Notes: a model not told the origin generated them from the sequence alone. Counted from the first letter of the stretch, positions 24,914 through 34,859 are shown. The stretch: 64,000 nt of DNA from Paraburkholderia diazotrophica (GCF_900108945.1 NZ_FNYE01000012.1:155294-219293); one strand, 5' to 3'. Made by a program: numbers and translations.

Positions 24914-25795
24914 ATGGCGGAAGACAGCACAGAAGAATTGCCGAGCGTCGATGAATTGATGCAGCGCATCGCGGAGAACTACGAGTCGCTGCCGCGTCAG
25001 TTGAAGAGCGTGGCGACGTATATCGAGCAGCACCGGTCGAGCGTGATGGTCGATCGCACCAGCGACATCGCGTTGAGTTGCGGCGTGCATCCGTCCGCCG
25101 TCGTGCGCTTTGCGCAGCGTTTCGGCTTTTCGGGCTTTTCGGATTTGCAGGCGGTGTTTCGCCAGGCATATACGACGCAGGGCGCGTCGTCGCAGAGCTA
25201 TCAGCAGCGCATCCGCAAGCTCATCGACGAGAAGCCGGGGCGGCTCTCGGGCGGCAGCGTCGCGCGCGAATTCATGGCCGCGTGCCGCGACGGTCTCGAC
25301 GAGCTGGAACGCTCACTCGACGACGCGCAATTCGACTCCGCCGTGAAGATGCTGCAGCAGGCCGAGAACATCTATGTGGTCGGCGTGCGGCGCTCGTTTC
25401 CCGTTGCGAGCTACATCGTCTATGCGTTGCAGCACACGCCGAAGCGCGTGCATCTCGTGTCGGGTTTCGGCGGGATGTATCGCGAGCAGATTCGCAGCGT
25501 GAAGAAGGGCGACGTCGTGATCGCGATCAGCTTCGCGCCCTATGGCAAGGAGACGCAGTACTGCTTGCGCGTCGCGCATCACCATCAGGCGAAGACACTC
25601 GTCATTTCGGATAGCCAGCTGTCGCCGCTCGCGCGCTATGCGACGACGCAGCTGTATGTGAAAGAGGGCAGCGCATTCGCATTCCGCTCGCTGACCAGCA
25701 CGATCTGCCTGTGCCAGGCGCTGTTCATCGCGCTCGCGTACAAGCTGGAACTGAACGTGGAAGAGTCGACAGACACTGGAGGATACGATGACTGA
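24914..25795 (+). CDS. iolR: RpiR-family transcriptional regulator of the inositol cluster
   Basis: 293-residue RpiR-type regulator: an N-terminal HTH domain (residues about 10-85, with DIALSCGVHPSAVVRFAQRFGFSGFSDLQ) and a C-terminal SIS sugar-phosphate-binding domain (about 125-260, NIYVVGVRRSFPVASYI, VVIAISFAPYGKET). By position it should repress the inositol genes and be relieved by a pathway sugar phosphate, as described for IolR of alphaproteobacteria; this is unrelated to the DeoR-type IolR of Bacillus. ATG at 24914 has AGAGG upstream. A frame open further upstream (from 24716) would cross the control region and is rejected. Its stop overlaps iolG by eight bases. Confidence 0.9.
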   Translation: MAEDSTEELPSVDELMQRIAENYESLPRQLKSVATYIEQHRSSVMVDRTSDIALSCGVHPSAVVRFAQRFGFSGFSDLQAVFRQAYTTQGASSQSYQQRIRKLIDEKPGRLSGGSVAREFMAACRDGLDELERSLDDAQFDSAVKMLQQAENIYVVGVRRSFPVASYIVYALQHTPKRVHLVSGFGGMYREQIRSVKKGDVVIAISFAPYGKETQYCLRVAHHHQAKTLVISDSQLSPLARYATTQLYVKEGSAFAFRSLTSTICLCQALFIALAYKLELNVEESTDTGGYDD

Positions 25796-26807
25796 TGTGG
25801 CAGGCAAGACGATCGACGTAGCTGTGTTCGGCGCGGGACGCATCGGCAAGATTCATGCGTCGAATCTCGCGCGGCAGCCGGGCGTGCGGCTCAAATATGT
25901 GGTCGATGTGAATCGCGACGCGGCGGCCGCGCTCGCAGCGCAATACGGCGCGCAGGTCGCGGACGTCGACGGCGCGATGGGCGATGCGTCCGTCGGCGCG
26001 ACCGTCATCTGCTCGAGCACGGATACGCACGCCGCGCTGATCCTGCAATCGGCCGCGCAGAAGAAGCACGTGTTCTGCGAAAAGCCCGTCGATCTGACGC
26101 TGGAACGCGCGCGCGCCTGCGCCGATGCCGTCGCGAAAGCGGGCGTCGTCTGCATGATCGGCTTTCAGCGGCGCTTCGATCCGACGTTCGCCGCGCTGAA
26201 GGCGCGCCTCGATGCGGGCGAGATCGGCACGCCGGAGATGCTCGTCGTGACGAGCCGTGATCCGGGCGCACCGCCCGTCGAGTACATCAGGCACTCGGGC
26301 GGCATCTTCAAGGACATGCTGATTCACGACTTCGACATCTTCCGCTGGATTCTCGACGACGAAGCCGACACGCTGCACGCAACGGGCAGCTGTCTGTCCG
26401 ATCCCGCGATCGCCGATGCGGGCGATATCGATTCGACAGCCGTGACGATCCGCACGAAGCGTGGGCGTCTGTGCCAGATCAATACGGCGCGCCGCGCCGC
26501 GTATGGTTACGACCAGCGCTTCGAAGTGCTCGGCAGCGACGGCATGCTGCAGGCGGGCAACGTGCGTCCGACGCAAGTGTCCGCGTATTCGAAGACGGCT
26601 GTCTCCAGCGACGTGCCCGAGCACTTTTTCCTCGAACGCTATCGCGCCGCGTATGCGCTCGAAATCGCGCATTTCTTCGACGCCGTCACGCAAGGCAAGC
26701 CGGTTCGCACGACGGTCGCCGACGGCATGAAGGCGCTCGAACTCGCGGAAGCCGCGACGCGTTCGTGGCGCGAAGGGCGCACCGTCAAGCTCAGCGAGGC
26801 GTCGTGA
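25788..26807 (+). CDS. iolG: Inositol 2-dehydrogenase
   Basis: 339-residue Gfo/Idh/MocA oxidoreductase. It oxidises myo-inositol to 2-keto-myo-inositol with NAD, the first step of the pathway. Rossmann motif GAGRIG at residues 15-20, CEKPVDL with the conserved lysine, MIGFQRRFDPTF and the catalytic GGIFKDMLIHDFDIFRW segment with Asp and His. ATG at 25788 overlaps the regulator stop by eight bases, so regulator and enzyme are translated from one message. Next gene follows with a one-base overlap. Confidence 0.94.
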   Translation: MTDVAGKTIDVAVFGAGRIGKIHASNLARQPGVRLKYVVDVNRDAAAALAAQYGAQVADVDGAMGDASVGATVICSSTDTHAALILQSAAQKKHVFCEKPVDLTLERARACADAVAKAGVVCMIGFQRRFDPTFAALKARLDAGEIGTPEMLVVTSRDPGAPPVEYIRHSGGIFKDMLIHDFDIFRWILDDEADTLHATGSCLSDPAIADAGDIDSTAVTIRTKRGRLCQINTARRAAYGYDQRFEVLGSDGMLQAGNVRPTQVSAYSKTAVSSDVPEHFFLERYRAAYALEIAHFFDAVTQGKPVRTTVADGMKALELAEAATRSWREGRTVKLSEAS

Positions 26808-27829
26808 TGAGCGCGGGGCCGTTGCGTGTTGGCGTGGTGGGGCTGGGTCGGCTCGGCAAGCGGCACGCGGAGAATCTCGCGTATCGCGTGTCGGGCGCGG
26901 CGCTCGTGGCCGCATGCAGTCCCGTCGAAGCGGAGCGGACGTGGGCGCGCGACGCGCTGCCCGCGCCGCGTGTCTACGACGACTATCACGCGTTGCTCGA
27001 CGATCGCGACGTCCATGCCGTGTGGCTCGTCACACCGTCCGCGCTGCACGCACAGCAGATCATCGATGCGTTGCGCGCGGGCAAGCATGTGTTCTGCGAA
27101 AAGCCGCTGTCGCTCGATCTCGCCGAATGCGAGCGCGTGATCGACGAAGCGCAGCGCCATCCGCAGTTGCAGGCGACGATCGGCTTCATGCGCCGTTTCG
27201 ATCCGAGCTATCGCAATGCGTTCGAAAAGATCGATGCGGGCGCGATCGGGCGGCCGTTCATGGTGCGCTCGCAGACCTGCGACCAGAACGATCCCGAAGG
27301 TTTTTTCGTGCGCTTTGCGCCGACCTCGGGCGGCATCTTTCTCGACTGCACGGTTCACGACATCGACGTTGCGCGCTGGCTGCTCGGGATGCCGAACGCG
27401 AAGCGCGTCTATGCGAGCGGCGTGGTCGCGCTGCACGAGGGCCTGCGCGAGTTCGGCGACGTCGATAACGGCGTCGCGATCTGCGAGTTCGAAGGCGGAC
27501 GCATCGCGATGTTCTACGCGTCGCGCACGCTCGCGCATGGCAACGACACGGGCAGCGAGGTGATCGGCACGGCGGGCGCGCTGTATATCGGACGCAATCC
27601 GCGCGCAAACCGCGTCGAGATCGCTGACGCGAGCGGCATTCGCAACGAGTGCACGCCGACTTTCTTCGATCGGTTCGAGGAGGCGTTCCTGTGCGAAGCG
27701 CAGGCGTTCGTCGCCGCGGTGAGGGAAGGGCGGCAGAGCGGCGCGACGCTCGCGGACGCGATGGAGGCGACGCGCATCGGCTATGCGCTGCGCGAATCGC
27801 TCGCAAGCGGACGGGCTGTCGATCTGTAA
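26807..27829 (+). CDS. Second Gfo/Idh/MocA dehydrogenase in the inositol cluster
   Basis: 340-residue paralogue of IolG: VGVVGLGRLGKRHAENLA (Rossmann), FCEKPLSLDLAECERVI, TIGFMRRFDPSYRNAFEKI and SGGIFLDCTVHDIDVARWLLG with the catalytic Asp/His. The conserved catalytic-region lysine position of IolG (FKDMLIHD) is replaced by LDCTVHD here, suggesting a different substrate. Candidates are scyllo-inositol or another inositol isomer or methyl derivative. ATG at 26807 sits in a TGATG junction with iolG, so it is co-translated. Exact substrate is not readable. Confidence 0.88.
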   Translation: MSAGPLRVGVVGLGRLGKRHAENLAYRVSGAALVAACSPVEAERTWARDALPAPRVYDDYHALLDDRDVHAVWLVTPSALHAQQIIDALRAGKHVFCEKPLSLDLAECERVIDEAQRHPQLQATIGFMRRFDPSYRNAFEKIDAGAIGRPFMVRSQTCDQNDPEGFFVRFAPTSGGIFLDCTVHDIDVARWLLGMPNAKRVYASGVVALHEGLREFGDVDNGVAICEFEGGRIAMFYASRTLAHGNDTGSEVIGTAGALYIGRNPRANRVEIADASGIRNECTPTFFDRFEEAFLCEAQAFVAAVREGRQSGATLADAMEATRIGYALRESLASGRAVDL

Positions 27830-27962
27830 GCGAAACGCGCCCGGACTGTCGCGGCCTGGGCGCGCTCGAAGCGCATGCGTTAGAATTTGACCCTCTGCAT
27901 GGCGCCGCTTTCCGTGAACATTCGAACGGAATGCATGCGCCGCCTCACGAAGGTCATCGTCG

Positions 27963-28199
27963 ATGGAAATTCAGATTCACAAGGAAGTCGATGCGCGCGG
28001 CTTGAAGTGCCCGCTGCCCATTCTGCGCGCGAAGAAAGCACTGGCCGACATGGAAAGCGGCCAGATTCTCAAGGTCCTCGCCACCGATCCCGGCTCGCAG
28101 CGTGATTTCGCCGCGTTCTCGAAGCAGACGGGCAACGAGATCGTCGAGTCGTCGACGCTGCCGGATAAGGTGTTCGTGTTCCTGATGCGGCGTCGCTGA
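27963..28199 (+). CDS. tusA: TusA-family sulfurtransferase-like protein
   Basis: 78-residue TusA/SirA family protein with the diagnostic ARGLKCPLPILRAKKAL segment; Cys16 of CPLP is the persulfide carrier. It passes sulfur to acceptors in tRNA thiolation or other sulfur trafficking in the cytoplasm. Several TusA paralogues exist per genome, so the specific tRNA role is not certain. Starts 133 bases after the inositol operon and ends before a strong terminator. Confidence 0.88.
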   Translation: MEIQIHKEVDARGLKCPLPILRAKKALADMESGQILKVLATDPGSQRDFAAFSKQTGNEIVESSTLPDKVFVFLMRRR

Positions 28200-28248
28200 G
28201 GTTTCGCGGCGGTTTTCGACACGACATCTCGCGTCACAAGCTGATGAA

Positions 28249-28285
28249 AAAAGGCGCTGCGTCCCCGAAGGGCGCAGCGCCTTTT
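28249..28285. terminator. Bidirectional intrinsic terminator between tusA-like gene and galU
   Basis: 13-bp stem AAAAGGCGCTGCG (28249-28261) with CGCAGCGCCTTTT (28273-28285), loop of 11. Read on the minus strand it ends in a run of six T, fitting galU; on the plus strand in four T, fitting the tusA-like gene. Confidence 0.88.
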
Positions 28286-28341
28286 GCTTGTCGCCTGCTT
28301 GACAGCCCGCCGTGCTACTTGCGCGCGGGCCGAACGTTCGA

Positions 28342-29223
28342 TCAGCCTTCCAGCACGGGCGAACGCGTACGCAGATACTCTTCGAAGTCCGCGGCCACTT
28401 CCGGGTGGCGCAGCGCGAATTCGACAGTCGCCTTCAGATAGCCGAGCTTGCTGCCGCAGTCGAAACGCGTGCCGTGATACTTGTACGCAAGCACCTGCTC
28501 ATCGGCGAGCAGTGACTGGATCGCGTCCGTCAGTTGCAGTTCGCCGCCCGCGCCCGGCTTCAGCGCGCGGATGTGATCGAAGATGCGCGGCTTCAGCACA
28601 TAACGGCCGACCACGCCGAGATTCGACGGCGCGACTTCGGGCGCCGGCTTCTCGACGATGCCCGACATCTTGATGATCGCGTCTTCCCACTCCTTGCCGT
28701 CGACGATGCCGTACGACTTCGTCTCCGACGGCGGAATCTCTTCGACGCCGATCACCGAGCTGTGATAGTGATCGAACACCTCGATCATTTGCTGCATGAC
28801 GGGCGGCTTGCCGTACAGCAGGTCGTCCGCGAGGATCACGGCGAACGGGTTGTCGCCGACCAGCTTTTCCGCGCACAGCACGGCGTGGCCCAGACCCAGC
28901 GCCTCCGGCTGACGCACGTAGAAGCAGTCGACGTGGCTCGGCTTGATACTGCGAACCAGTTCGAGCAGCTTCGCCTTGCCGCGCGCTTCCAGCTCGGCCT
29001 CGATTTCGTACGACTTATCGAAATGGTCTTCGATCGCGCGCTTGCTGCGGCCCGTCACGAAGATCATTTCGGTGATGCCGGCCGCCATGGCCTCTTCGAC
29101 TGCGTACTGGATCAGCGGCTTGTCCACGATAGGCAGCATCTCCTTCGGGCTCGCCTTCGTGGCAGGAAGAAAGCGCGTACCGAGACCCGCGACCGGAAAA
29201 ACTGCCTTAGTAACTTTTAGCAT
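28342..29223 (-). CDS. galU: UTP--glucose-1-phosphate uridylyltransferase
   Basis: 293-residue GalU, making UDP-glucose from UTP and glucose-1-phosphate for LPS, exopolysaccharide and trehalose routes. Nucleotide-binding GLGTRFLPATKASPKEMLPIVDKP at the N-terminus, ILADDLL, GIVEKPAP and the FDCGSKLGYLKA region are all diagnostic. Full length. Transcribed leftward after valS with a 71-base gap, possibly on the same message. Confidence 0.97.
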   Translation of the reverse strand: MLKVTKAVFPVAGLGTRFLPATKASPKEMLPIVDKPLIQYAVEEAMAAGITEMIFVTGRSKRAIEDHFDKSYEIEAELEARGKAKLLELVRSIKPSHVDCFYVRQPEALGLGHAVLCAEKLVGDNPFAVILADDLLYGKPPVMQQMIEVFDHYHSSVIGVEEIPPSETKSYGIVDGKEWEDAIIKMSGIVEKPAPEVAPSNLGVVGRYVLKPRIFDHIRALKPGAGGELQLTDAIQSLLADEQVLAYKYHGTRFDCGSKLGYLKATVEFALRHPEVAADFEEYLRTRSPVLEG

Positions 29224-29294
29224 GTGTGTACCCTACGTCCTCTGGTTTGGAATGCGTGGAGGCGCCGCTTGGCGCGGCACGCATGGGGCGTAAA

Positions 29295-32177
29295 TCAGGC
29301 CGGCAAGCGTGACAGTTGTGCCGTCAGCTTGCCAATCGTGGTCTGGTATTCTGCCAGTCTTCTTTGCTCCTGCTCAACGACCGCCGGCGGTGCTTTTGCA
29401 ACAAAGCTCTCGTTCTGGAGCTTGGCGTTACATTTCGAAACCTCTGCATTCAGTCTGGCGATTTCCTTCGACAGGCGTTCGCGTTCGGCGGCGACATCGA
29501 TCTCCACCTTCAACACGAGCTTGTCCGTTCCTACGATAGCAATCGGCGCGCCATGCGCCTGTGCATCGAGCGTTGCCTCGTCCGCGATGATCTGCACGTC
29601 GGACAAACGCGCCAACGCCTGCGCGTAGGGCGCGAACGACGTGAGTCGCCCGGCGTTGCCCGTCACGAGCAGCGGCACCTTCGTTGCCGGCGACAGGTTC
29701 ATCTCGCCACGCAGATTACGGCACGCGTCGATCACGGCTTTCAGATCGGCGGCCCACTGCTCGGCCGTTTCGTCGATCTTGCGCGGCTCTGCGACCGGGT
29801 AGGGCTGCGTCATGATCGATGCCTCGCCTTCCGCCTTGCCTTCAGGGTACATGTCCGTGAGCGGCGCCACCTTTTGCCACAACGCTTCCGTGATGAACGG
29901 AATCACAGGATGCGCGAGCCGCAGCACCGTTTCGAGCACTCGCAACAGCGTGCGGCGCGTAGCGCGCTGCTGTTCCGGCGTGCCTGTCTGGATCTGCACC
30001 TTCGCGAGTTCGAGATACCAGTCACAGTATTCGTCCCACACGAACTTGTATAGGGCGTTCGCCACATTATCAAAACGATAGTCCGCGAAGCCTTTTTCGA
30101 TTTCGGCTTCGACACGCTGAAGCAGCGACACGATCCAGCGGTCGGCCTGCGAGAAGTCCGTGTAGCCGCCCGGCCCGCAATCGCCAGGCTGGCACGCGCC
30201 CGGCTTCGAGAAGCCGCAGTCGTGGCCTTCGCAGTTCATCAGCACGAAGCGCGTTGCGTTCCACAGCTTGTTGCAGAAGTTGCGATAGCCTTCGCAGCGC
30301 GCGAGGTCGAAGTTCACGTTGCGGCCGAGCGTCGCCATCGACGCCATCGTGAAGCGCAGCGCATCCGTGCCGAACGCGGGGATGCCTTCGGGGAATTCCT
30401 TGCGCGTCTTCTTTTCAATCGACGCGGCCTGCTTCGGATTCATCAGCCCCGTAGTGCGTTTCGCGACCAGCGCGTCGAGGCCGATGCCGTCGACGATGTC
30501 GATCGGGTCGAGCGTGTTGCCCTTGCTCTTCGACATCTTCTGACCCTCGGCGTCGCGCACGAGACCGTGCACATAGACGGTGTCGAACGGCACCTTGCCG
30601 GTGAAGTGCGTGGTCATCATGACCATGCGCGCGACCCAGAAGAAGATGATGTCGAAGCCGGTGACGAGCACCGACGACGGCAGAAACGCTTCCAGCTCGC
30701 GCGTCTCGTTCGGCCAGCCGAGCGACGAGAACGGCACGAGCGCCGACGAGAACCATGTGTCGAGCACGTCTTCGTCGCGCTTGAGCGTGCCCTTGTAGCC
30801 CTTCGCATCGGCTTGCGCGCGTGCATCCTCTTCCGTCTTCGCGACGAAGATCTCGCCGCTCTCGCCGTACCACGCGGGAATCTGATGGCCCCACCACAAC
30901 TGACGCGAGATGCACCAGTCCTGGATGTTTTCGAGCCACTGGTAGTACGTGGTCGTCCAGTTCTCCGGCACGAATTTGATCTGGCCGTTGCGGACCACGT
31001 CGAGCGCCGTTTCGGCGATCGACTTGCCCGGATTGAACGTGCCAAATGTGACATCAGGGGCCGGCTTGCTCATCGCGACGAACCACTGGTCGGTGAGCAT
31101 CGGCTCGATCACGACGCCCGTGCGGTCGCCGCGCGGCACCATCAGCTTGTGCGGCTTCACCGATTCGAGCAGCCCGAGCGCTTCGAGATCCGCGACGACC
31201 TGCTTGCGCGCGTCGAAACGATCCATGCCGCGATATTTTTCCGGCGCGTTGTCGTTGATCTTTGCATCGAGCGTGAGGATTTCGATTTGCGGCAGCTTGT
31301 GGCGCTGGCCGACCTGGTAGTCGTTGAAATCGTGCGCGGGCGTGACCTTCACGACGCCCGTGCCGAACTCGCGATCCACGTAGTCGTCGGCGATGATGGG
31401 GATTTCGCGGTCCGTCAGCGGCAGCCTGACGGTTTTGCCAATAAGGTGCGCGTAGCGTTCGTCTTCCGGATGCACCATCGCAGCGACGTCGCCGAGCATC
31501 GTTTCGGGACGCGTCGTCGCGACGGTCAGATGGCCCGAGCCGTCGGCGAGCGGATACTGGATATGCCACAGATGGCCGTTCTCTTCCTCGCTGACCACTT
31601 CGAGGTCGGACACGGCCGTGAGCAGCACCGGGTCCCAGTTGACGAGCCGCTTGCCGCGATAGATCAGGCCCTGTTCATACAGACGCACGAACACGTCGCG
31701 CACGGCAGCCGACATCTTGTCGTCCATCGTGAAGTATTCGCGCGACCAGTCGATCGACGCGCCGAGGCGCCGCACCTGGTTCGTGATCGTCGAGCCGGAC
31801 TGCTGCTTCCATTCCCACACGCGCTCGACGAATTTTTCGCGGCCGAGGTCGTGGCGCGAAATGCCCTGCGCGTCCAGTTGCCGTTCGACGACGATCTGCG
31901 TCGCGATCCCCGCGTGATCCGTGCCCGGCACCCACAGCGTGTTTTCGCCGAGCATGCGGTGATAGCGCGTCAGGCCGTCCATGATCGTCTGGTTGAACGC
32001 ATGGCCCATGTGCAGCGTGCCCGTGACGTTGGGCGGCGGCAGTTGAATCGAGAAGTTCTTGCGGCCCGGTTCGAACGCCGGAGCGGCGTAGCCGCGTTTT
32101 TCCCATGCGGGGCCCCAGTGGGCCTCGATCGTCTGCGGCTCGAAACTCTTGGCCAGCGTGCTGTCGCTTGTCGTCAT
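29295..32177 (-). CDS. valS: Valine--tRNA ligase
   Basis: 960-residue class I valyl-tRNA synthetase. HIGH-type motif HMGH (PPPNVTGTLHMGHAFNQT) near residue 50, CP1 editing insertion in the middle, KMSKS motif (GQKMSKSKGNTLDPID), anticodon-binding helical domain and a C-terminal coiled-coil arm (VDVAAERERLSKEIARLNAEVSKCNAKL) typical of ValRS. The ATG at 32177 is used; two codons further upstream only a TTG is available. Full length. Confidence 0.98.
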   Translation of the reverse strand: MTTSDSTLAKSFEPQTIEAHWGPAWEKRGYAAPAFEPGRKNFSIQLPPPNVTGTLHMGHAFNQTIMDGLTRYHRMLGENTLWVPGTDHAGIATQIVVERQLDAQGISRHDLGREKFVERVWEWKQQSGSTITNQVRRLGASIDWSREYFTMDDKMSAAVRDVFVRLYEQGLIYRGKRLVNWDPVLLTAVSDLEVVSEEENGHLWHIQYPLADGSGHLTVATTRPETMLGDVAAMVHPEDERYAHLIGKTVRLPLTDREIPIIADDYVDREFGTGVVKVTPAHDFNDYQVGQRHKLPQIEILTLDAKINDNAPEKYRGMDRFDARKQVVADLEALGLLESVKPHKLMVPRGDRTGVVIEPMLTDQWFVAMSKPAPDVTFGTFNPGKSIAETALDVVRNGQIKFVPENWTTTYYQWLENIQDWCISRQLWWGHQIPAWYGESGEIFVAKTEEDARAQADAKGYKGTLKRDEDVLDTWFSSALVPFSSLGWPNETRELEAFLPSSVLVTGFDIIFFWVARMVMMTTHFTGKVPFDTVYVHGLVRDAEGQKMSKSKGNTLDPIDIVDGIGLDALVAKRTTGLMNPKQAASIEKKTRKEFPEGIPAFGTDALRFTMASMATLGRNVNFDLARCEGYRNFCNKLWNATRFVLMNCEGHDCGFSKPGACQPGDCGPGGYTDFSQADRWIVSLLQRVEAEIEKGFADYRFDNVANALYKFVWDEYCDWYLELAKVQIQTGTPEQQRATRRTLLRVLETVLRLAHPVIPFITEALWQKVAPLTDMYPEGKAEGEASIMTQPYPVAEPRKIDETAEQWAADLKAVIDACRNLRGEMNLSPATKVPLLVTGNAGRLTSFAPYAQALARLSDVQIIADEATLDAQAHGAPIAIVGTDKLVLKVEIDVAAERERLSKEIARLNAEVSKCNAKLQNESFVAKAPPAVVEQEQRRLAEYQTTIGKLTAQLSRLPA

Positions 32178-32489
32178 CGTCAAAATCTGCCGGAAAATAC
32201 GTGGAAAGATGCCCGAAACCTTGAATTATAAAGGGTGGCGCGAGGCGGCGGTCCGCGCCGGCTGTTGCTCGCGCTCAAGACTGGGGCAGGACGGGCGCGG
32301 GATGGGGCGCAAGCCAGCATGTGAGGCAGGAAGCAAGACAGCGAGCAAGACAGGGCGCGATCGGGCGCGCGATCCTGGCGGAATCGACGACTGACAGCCT
32401 CACGCGCGTCAGCGGCGCACGAGGCTCCGGGCGTCGCGGTCTTATAATGACGGACCACCCGCCGCAATCGTAGTTTCTTCTCGTCATCC
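32178..32489. other. 312-base gap between divergent valS and uvrD
   Basis: No supported gene. It must contain the valS promoter (minus) and uvrD promoter (plus). A TATAAT at 32443-32448 is the best -10 for uvrD; no matching -35 hexamer. Repetitive GCAAGACAG-like pieces near 32330-32360 are short and irregular. Confidence 0.5.
32443..32448 (+). promoter_or_regulatory. Possible -10 element of uvrD promoter
   Basis: Exact TATAAT, 41 bases before the uvrD ATG. No convincing -35; tentative. Confidence 0.4.
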
Positions 32490-34859
32490 ATGCCCGAACT
32501 GCTCGCGAACCTGAACCCCGAACAACACGCCGCCGTCACGCTGCCGAACGAACCGGCGCTCATTCTGGCGGGCGCAGGCAGCGGCAAGACGCGCGTGCTG
32601 ATCACGCGGATCGCGTGGCTGATCCAGCACGGACTCGCAACGCCTGCGACCCTGCTCGGCGTCACCTTCACGAACAAGGCCGCGCGCGAAATGATGTCGC
32701 GCCTGTCGGCGCTGCTCCCCATCGATACGCGCGGCATGTGGATCGGCACGTTCCACGGCCTGTGCAACCGGATGCTGCGCGCGCATCACCGCGACGCGGG
32801 CCTGCCGCAGACGTTCCAGATTCTCGACACGTCGGATCAGCTCTCGGCGATCAAGCGCCTGATGAAGGGTCTGAATATCGACGACGAAAAATATCCGGCG
32901 AAGAACCTGCAGTACTTCATCAACAACGCGAAAGAGCAGGGGCTGCGTCCGAAAGACGTCGACGCTTCCGACAACTTCAACCGCAAGTTCGTCGAACTGT
33001 ATGAAGCGTACGACCAGCAATGCCAGCGCGAAGGCGTCGTTGATTTTCCGGAGCTGCTGCTGCGCTGCTACGAACTGCTGTCGTATAACCCGCCGCTGCG
33101 CGCGCACTATCAGGCGCGTTTCAGGCACATTCTCGTCGACGAGTTCCAGGACACGAACAAGCTGCAATACGCGTGGCTGAAGCTGCTCGCGGGCGAGCAC
33201 AACGCGATCTTCGCCGTCGGCGACGACGACCAGTCGATCTACGCGTTTCGCGGCGCGAACGTCGGCAACATGCGCGACTTCGAACACGAGTTCAAGGTTC
33301 AGCATCTGATCAAGCTCGAGCAGAACTACCGCTCGCACGGCCATATTCTCGATGCGGCGAACCAGCTGATCGCGCACAACGCGCGGCGTCTCGGCAAGAA
33401 CCTGCGCACGGATGCAGGGCATGGCGAGCCAGTGCGCGTCTACGAAGCGGCGACGGATTCGCAGGAAGCGGGCTGGATCGTCGAAGAGATTCGCGCGCTG
33501 ATCACCACGGGCCTGTCGCGCAGCGAGATCGCCGTGCTGTATCGAAGCAACGCGCAGTCGCGCACGATCGAACACACGCTCGTGAACGTCGGCATTCCGT
33601 ATCGCGTGTATGGCGGCCTGCGATTCTTCGAGCGTCAGGAAGTGAAGCACGCGCTCGCGTATCTGCGCCTGATCGACAACCCGAACGACGACACCGCGTT
33701 CGCGCGCGTCGTCAATTTCCCGGCGCGCGGCATCGGCGCGCGCTCGATCGAACAACTGGCGGACGCCGCGCGCATGTACAACTGCTCGATGGCCGCGGCG
33801 ATTCCGTACGTGACGGGCAAGGCGGGCACGAGCCTCGGCGGGTTCGCGAACCTGATCGCGAAGATGCGTGCCGAAACGGCGCAGATGAGCCTGCCCGAAA
33901 CGGTCGAGCATGTGGTGCGCGCAAGCGGGCTGTCGGAGTTCTATCAGAACGAGCGCGAAGGGCAGGACCGGCTGGAGAACCTGCAGGAACTGGTGAACGC
34001 CGCCACGGCCTTCGTCAGCGAAGAAGGCTACGGGCTCGACACGCCCGCGCGTTCGATTCCGCTGCGTCCGGGCGCGACGGCCTCGCCGGAACTCGTGGTC
34101 GCCACCGACGATCCCGGCGTCGACGTGCTCGACGCCGCGAATCCCGCCGACCCCGCGCAGAACCCCGACACGATGACGCCGCTCGCGGGCTTCCTGTCGC
34201 ACGCGTCGCTCGAAGCCGGCGACAACCAGGCGCAGGCCGGCCAGGAAGCGGTGCAACTGATGACGGTGCACGCGGCGAAGGGCCTCGAATTTACGGCCGT
34301 GTTCATCACCGGTCTCGAAGAGGGGCTCTTCCCGCACGAAAACAGCGCAATCGAAGCGGACGGGCTCGAAGAAGAGCGCCGCCTGATGTACGTCGCGATC
34401 ACGCGCGCGAAGGAGCGGCTGTATCTGTCGTTCGCACAGAGCCGGATGCTGCATGGTCAGACGCGCTACAACATCCGCTCGCGCTTCTTCGACGAACTGC
34501 CGCAGGAAACGCTCAAGTGGCTCACGCCGAAAGTCGAAGCGGGCGCGCGCTGGGGCGGCCGCTCCGACAATGCGGGTTGGGGACGCGACTGGCTCGCGCG
34601 GCCCGATCGCCAGCAGGGTTATCAGGGCCGCGAGAGCTACGCGACCACCAATGCGCCGCTGCCCGCGTTCGCGAACGAGCAGCGCGCGGCGGAATCGGGC
34701 TTTCGCATTGGCCAGCAGGTGTTCCACACCAAGTTCGGCGAAGGCACGATCACGGCGCTCGAAGGCGGCGGCGCCGACGCGAAGGCGCAGGTCAAGTTCA
34801 AGCGCCACGGCGAGAAGTGGCTCGCGCTGGCCGTTGCAAAACTGCAGGCGGTCGAATGA
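32490..34859 (+). CDS. uvrD: UvrD/Rep family DNA helicase (helicase II)
   Basis: 789-residue superfamily 1A 3'-5' DNA helicase used in nucleotide excision and mismatch repair. Motif I AGAGSGKTR (residues 27-35), motif Ia TFTNKAA, motif II VDEFQD with Asp217-Asp221, motif III GDDDQSIYAFRGA, motif IV QNYRS, motif V VQLMTVHAAKGLEF and motif VI YVAITRAKERL are all in order. The C-terminus carries a tudor-like VFHTKFGEGTITALEGGG segment. Its stop overlaps the mtnN start (ATGA), coupling the two genes. Confidence 0.96.
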   Translation: MPELLANLNPEQHAAVTLPNEPALILAGAGSGKTRVLITRIAWLIQHGLATPATLLGVTFTNKAAREMMSRLSALLPIDTRGMWIGTFHGLCNRMLRAHHRDAGLPQTFQILDTSDQLSAIKRLMKGLNIDDEKYPAKNLQYFINNAKEQGLRPKDVDASDNFNRKFVELYEAYDQQCQREGVVDFPELLLRCYELLSYNPPLRAHYQARFRHILVDEFQDTNKLQYAWLKLLAGEHNAIFAVGDDDQSIYAFRGANVGNMRDFEHEFKVQHLIKLEQNYRSHGHILDAANQLIAHNARRLGKNLRTDAGHGEPVRVYEAATDSQEAGWIVEEIRALITTGLSRSEIAVLYRSNAQSRTIEHTLVNVGIPYRVYGGLRFFERQEVKHALAYLRLIDNPNDDTAFARVVNFPARGIGARSIEQLADAARMYNCSMAAAIPYVTGKAGTSLGGFANLIAKMRAETAQMSLPETVEHVVRASGLSEFYQNEREGQDRLENLQELVNAATAFVSEEGYGLDTPARSIPLRPGATASPELVVATDDPGVDVLDAANPADPAQNPDTMTPLAGFLSHASLEAGDNQAQAGQEAVQLMTVHAAKGLEFTAVFITGLEEGLFPHENSAIEADGLEEERRLMYVAITRAKERLYLSFAQSRMLHGQTRYNIRSRFFDELPQETLKWLTPKVEAGARWGGRSDNAGWGRDWLARPDRQQGYQGRESYATTNAPLPAFANEQRAAESGFRIGQQVFHTKFGEGTITALEGGGADAKAQVKFKRHGEKWLALAVAKLQAVE

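Noticed and set aside
32484..34808. 774-codon open frame on the minus strand
   Set aside because: Antisense shadow of uvrD, which has all helicase motifs.
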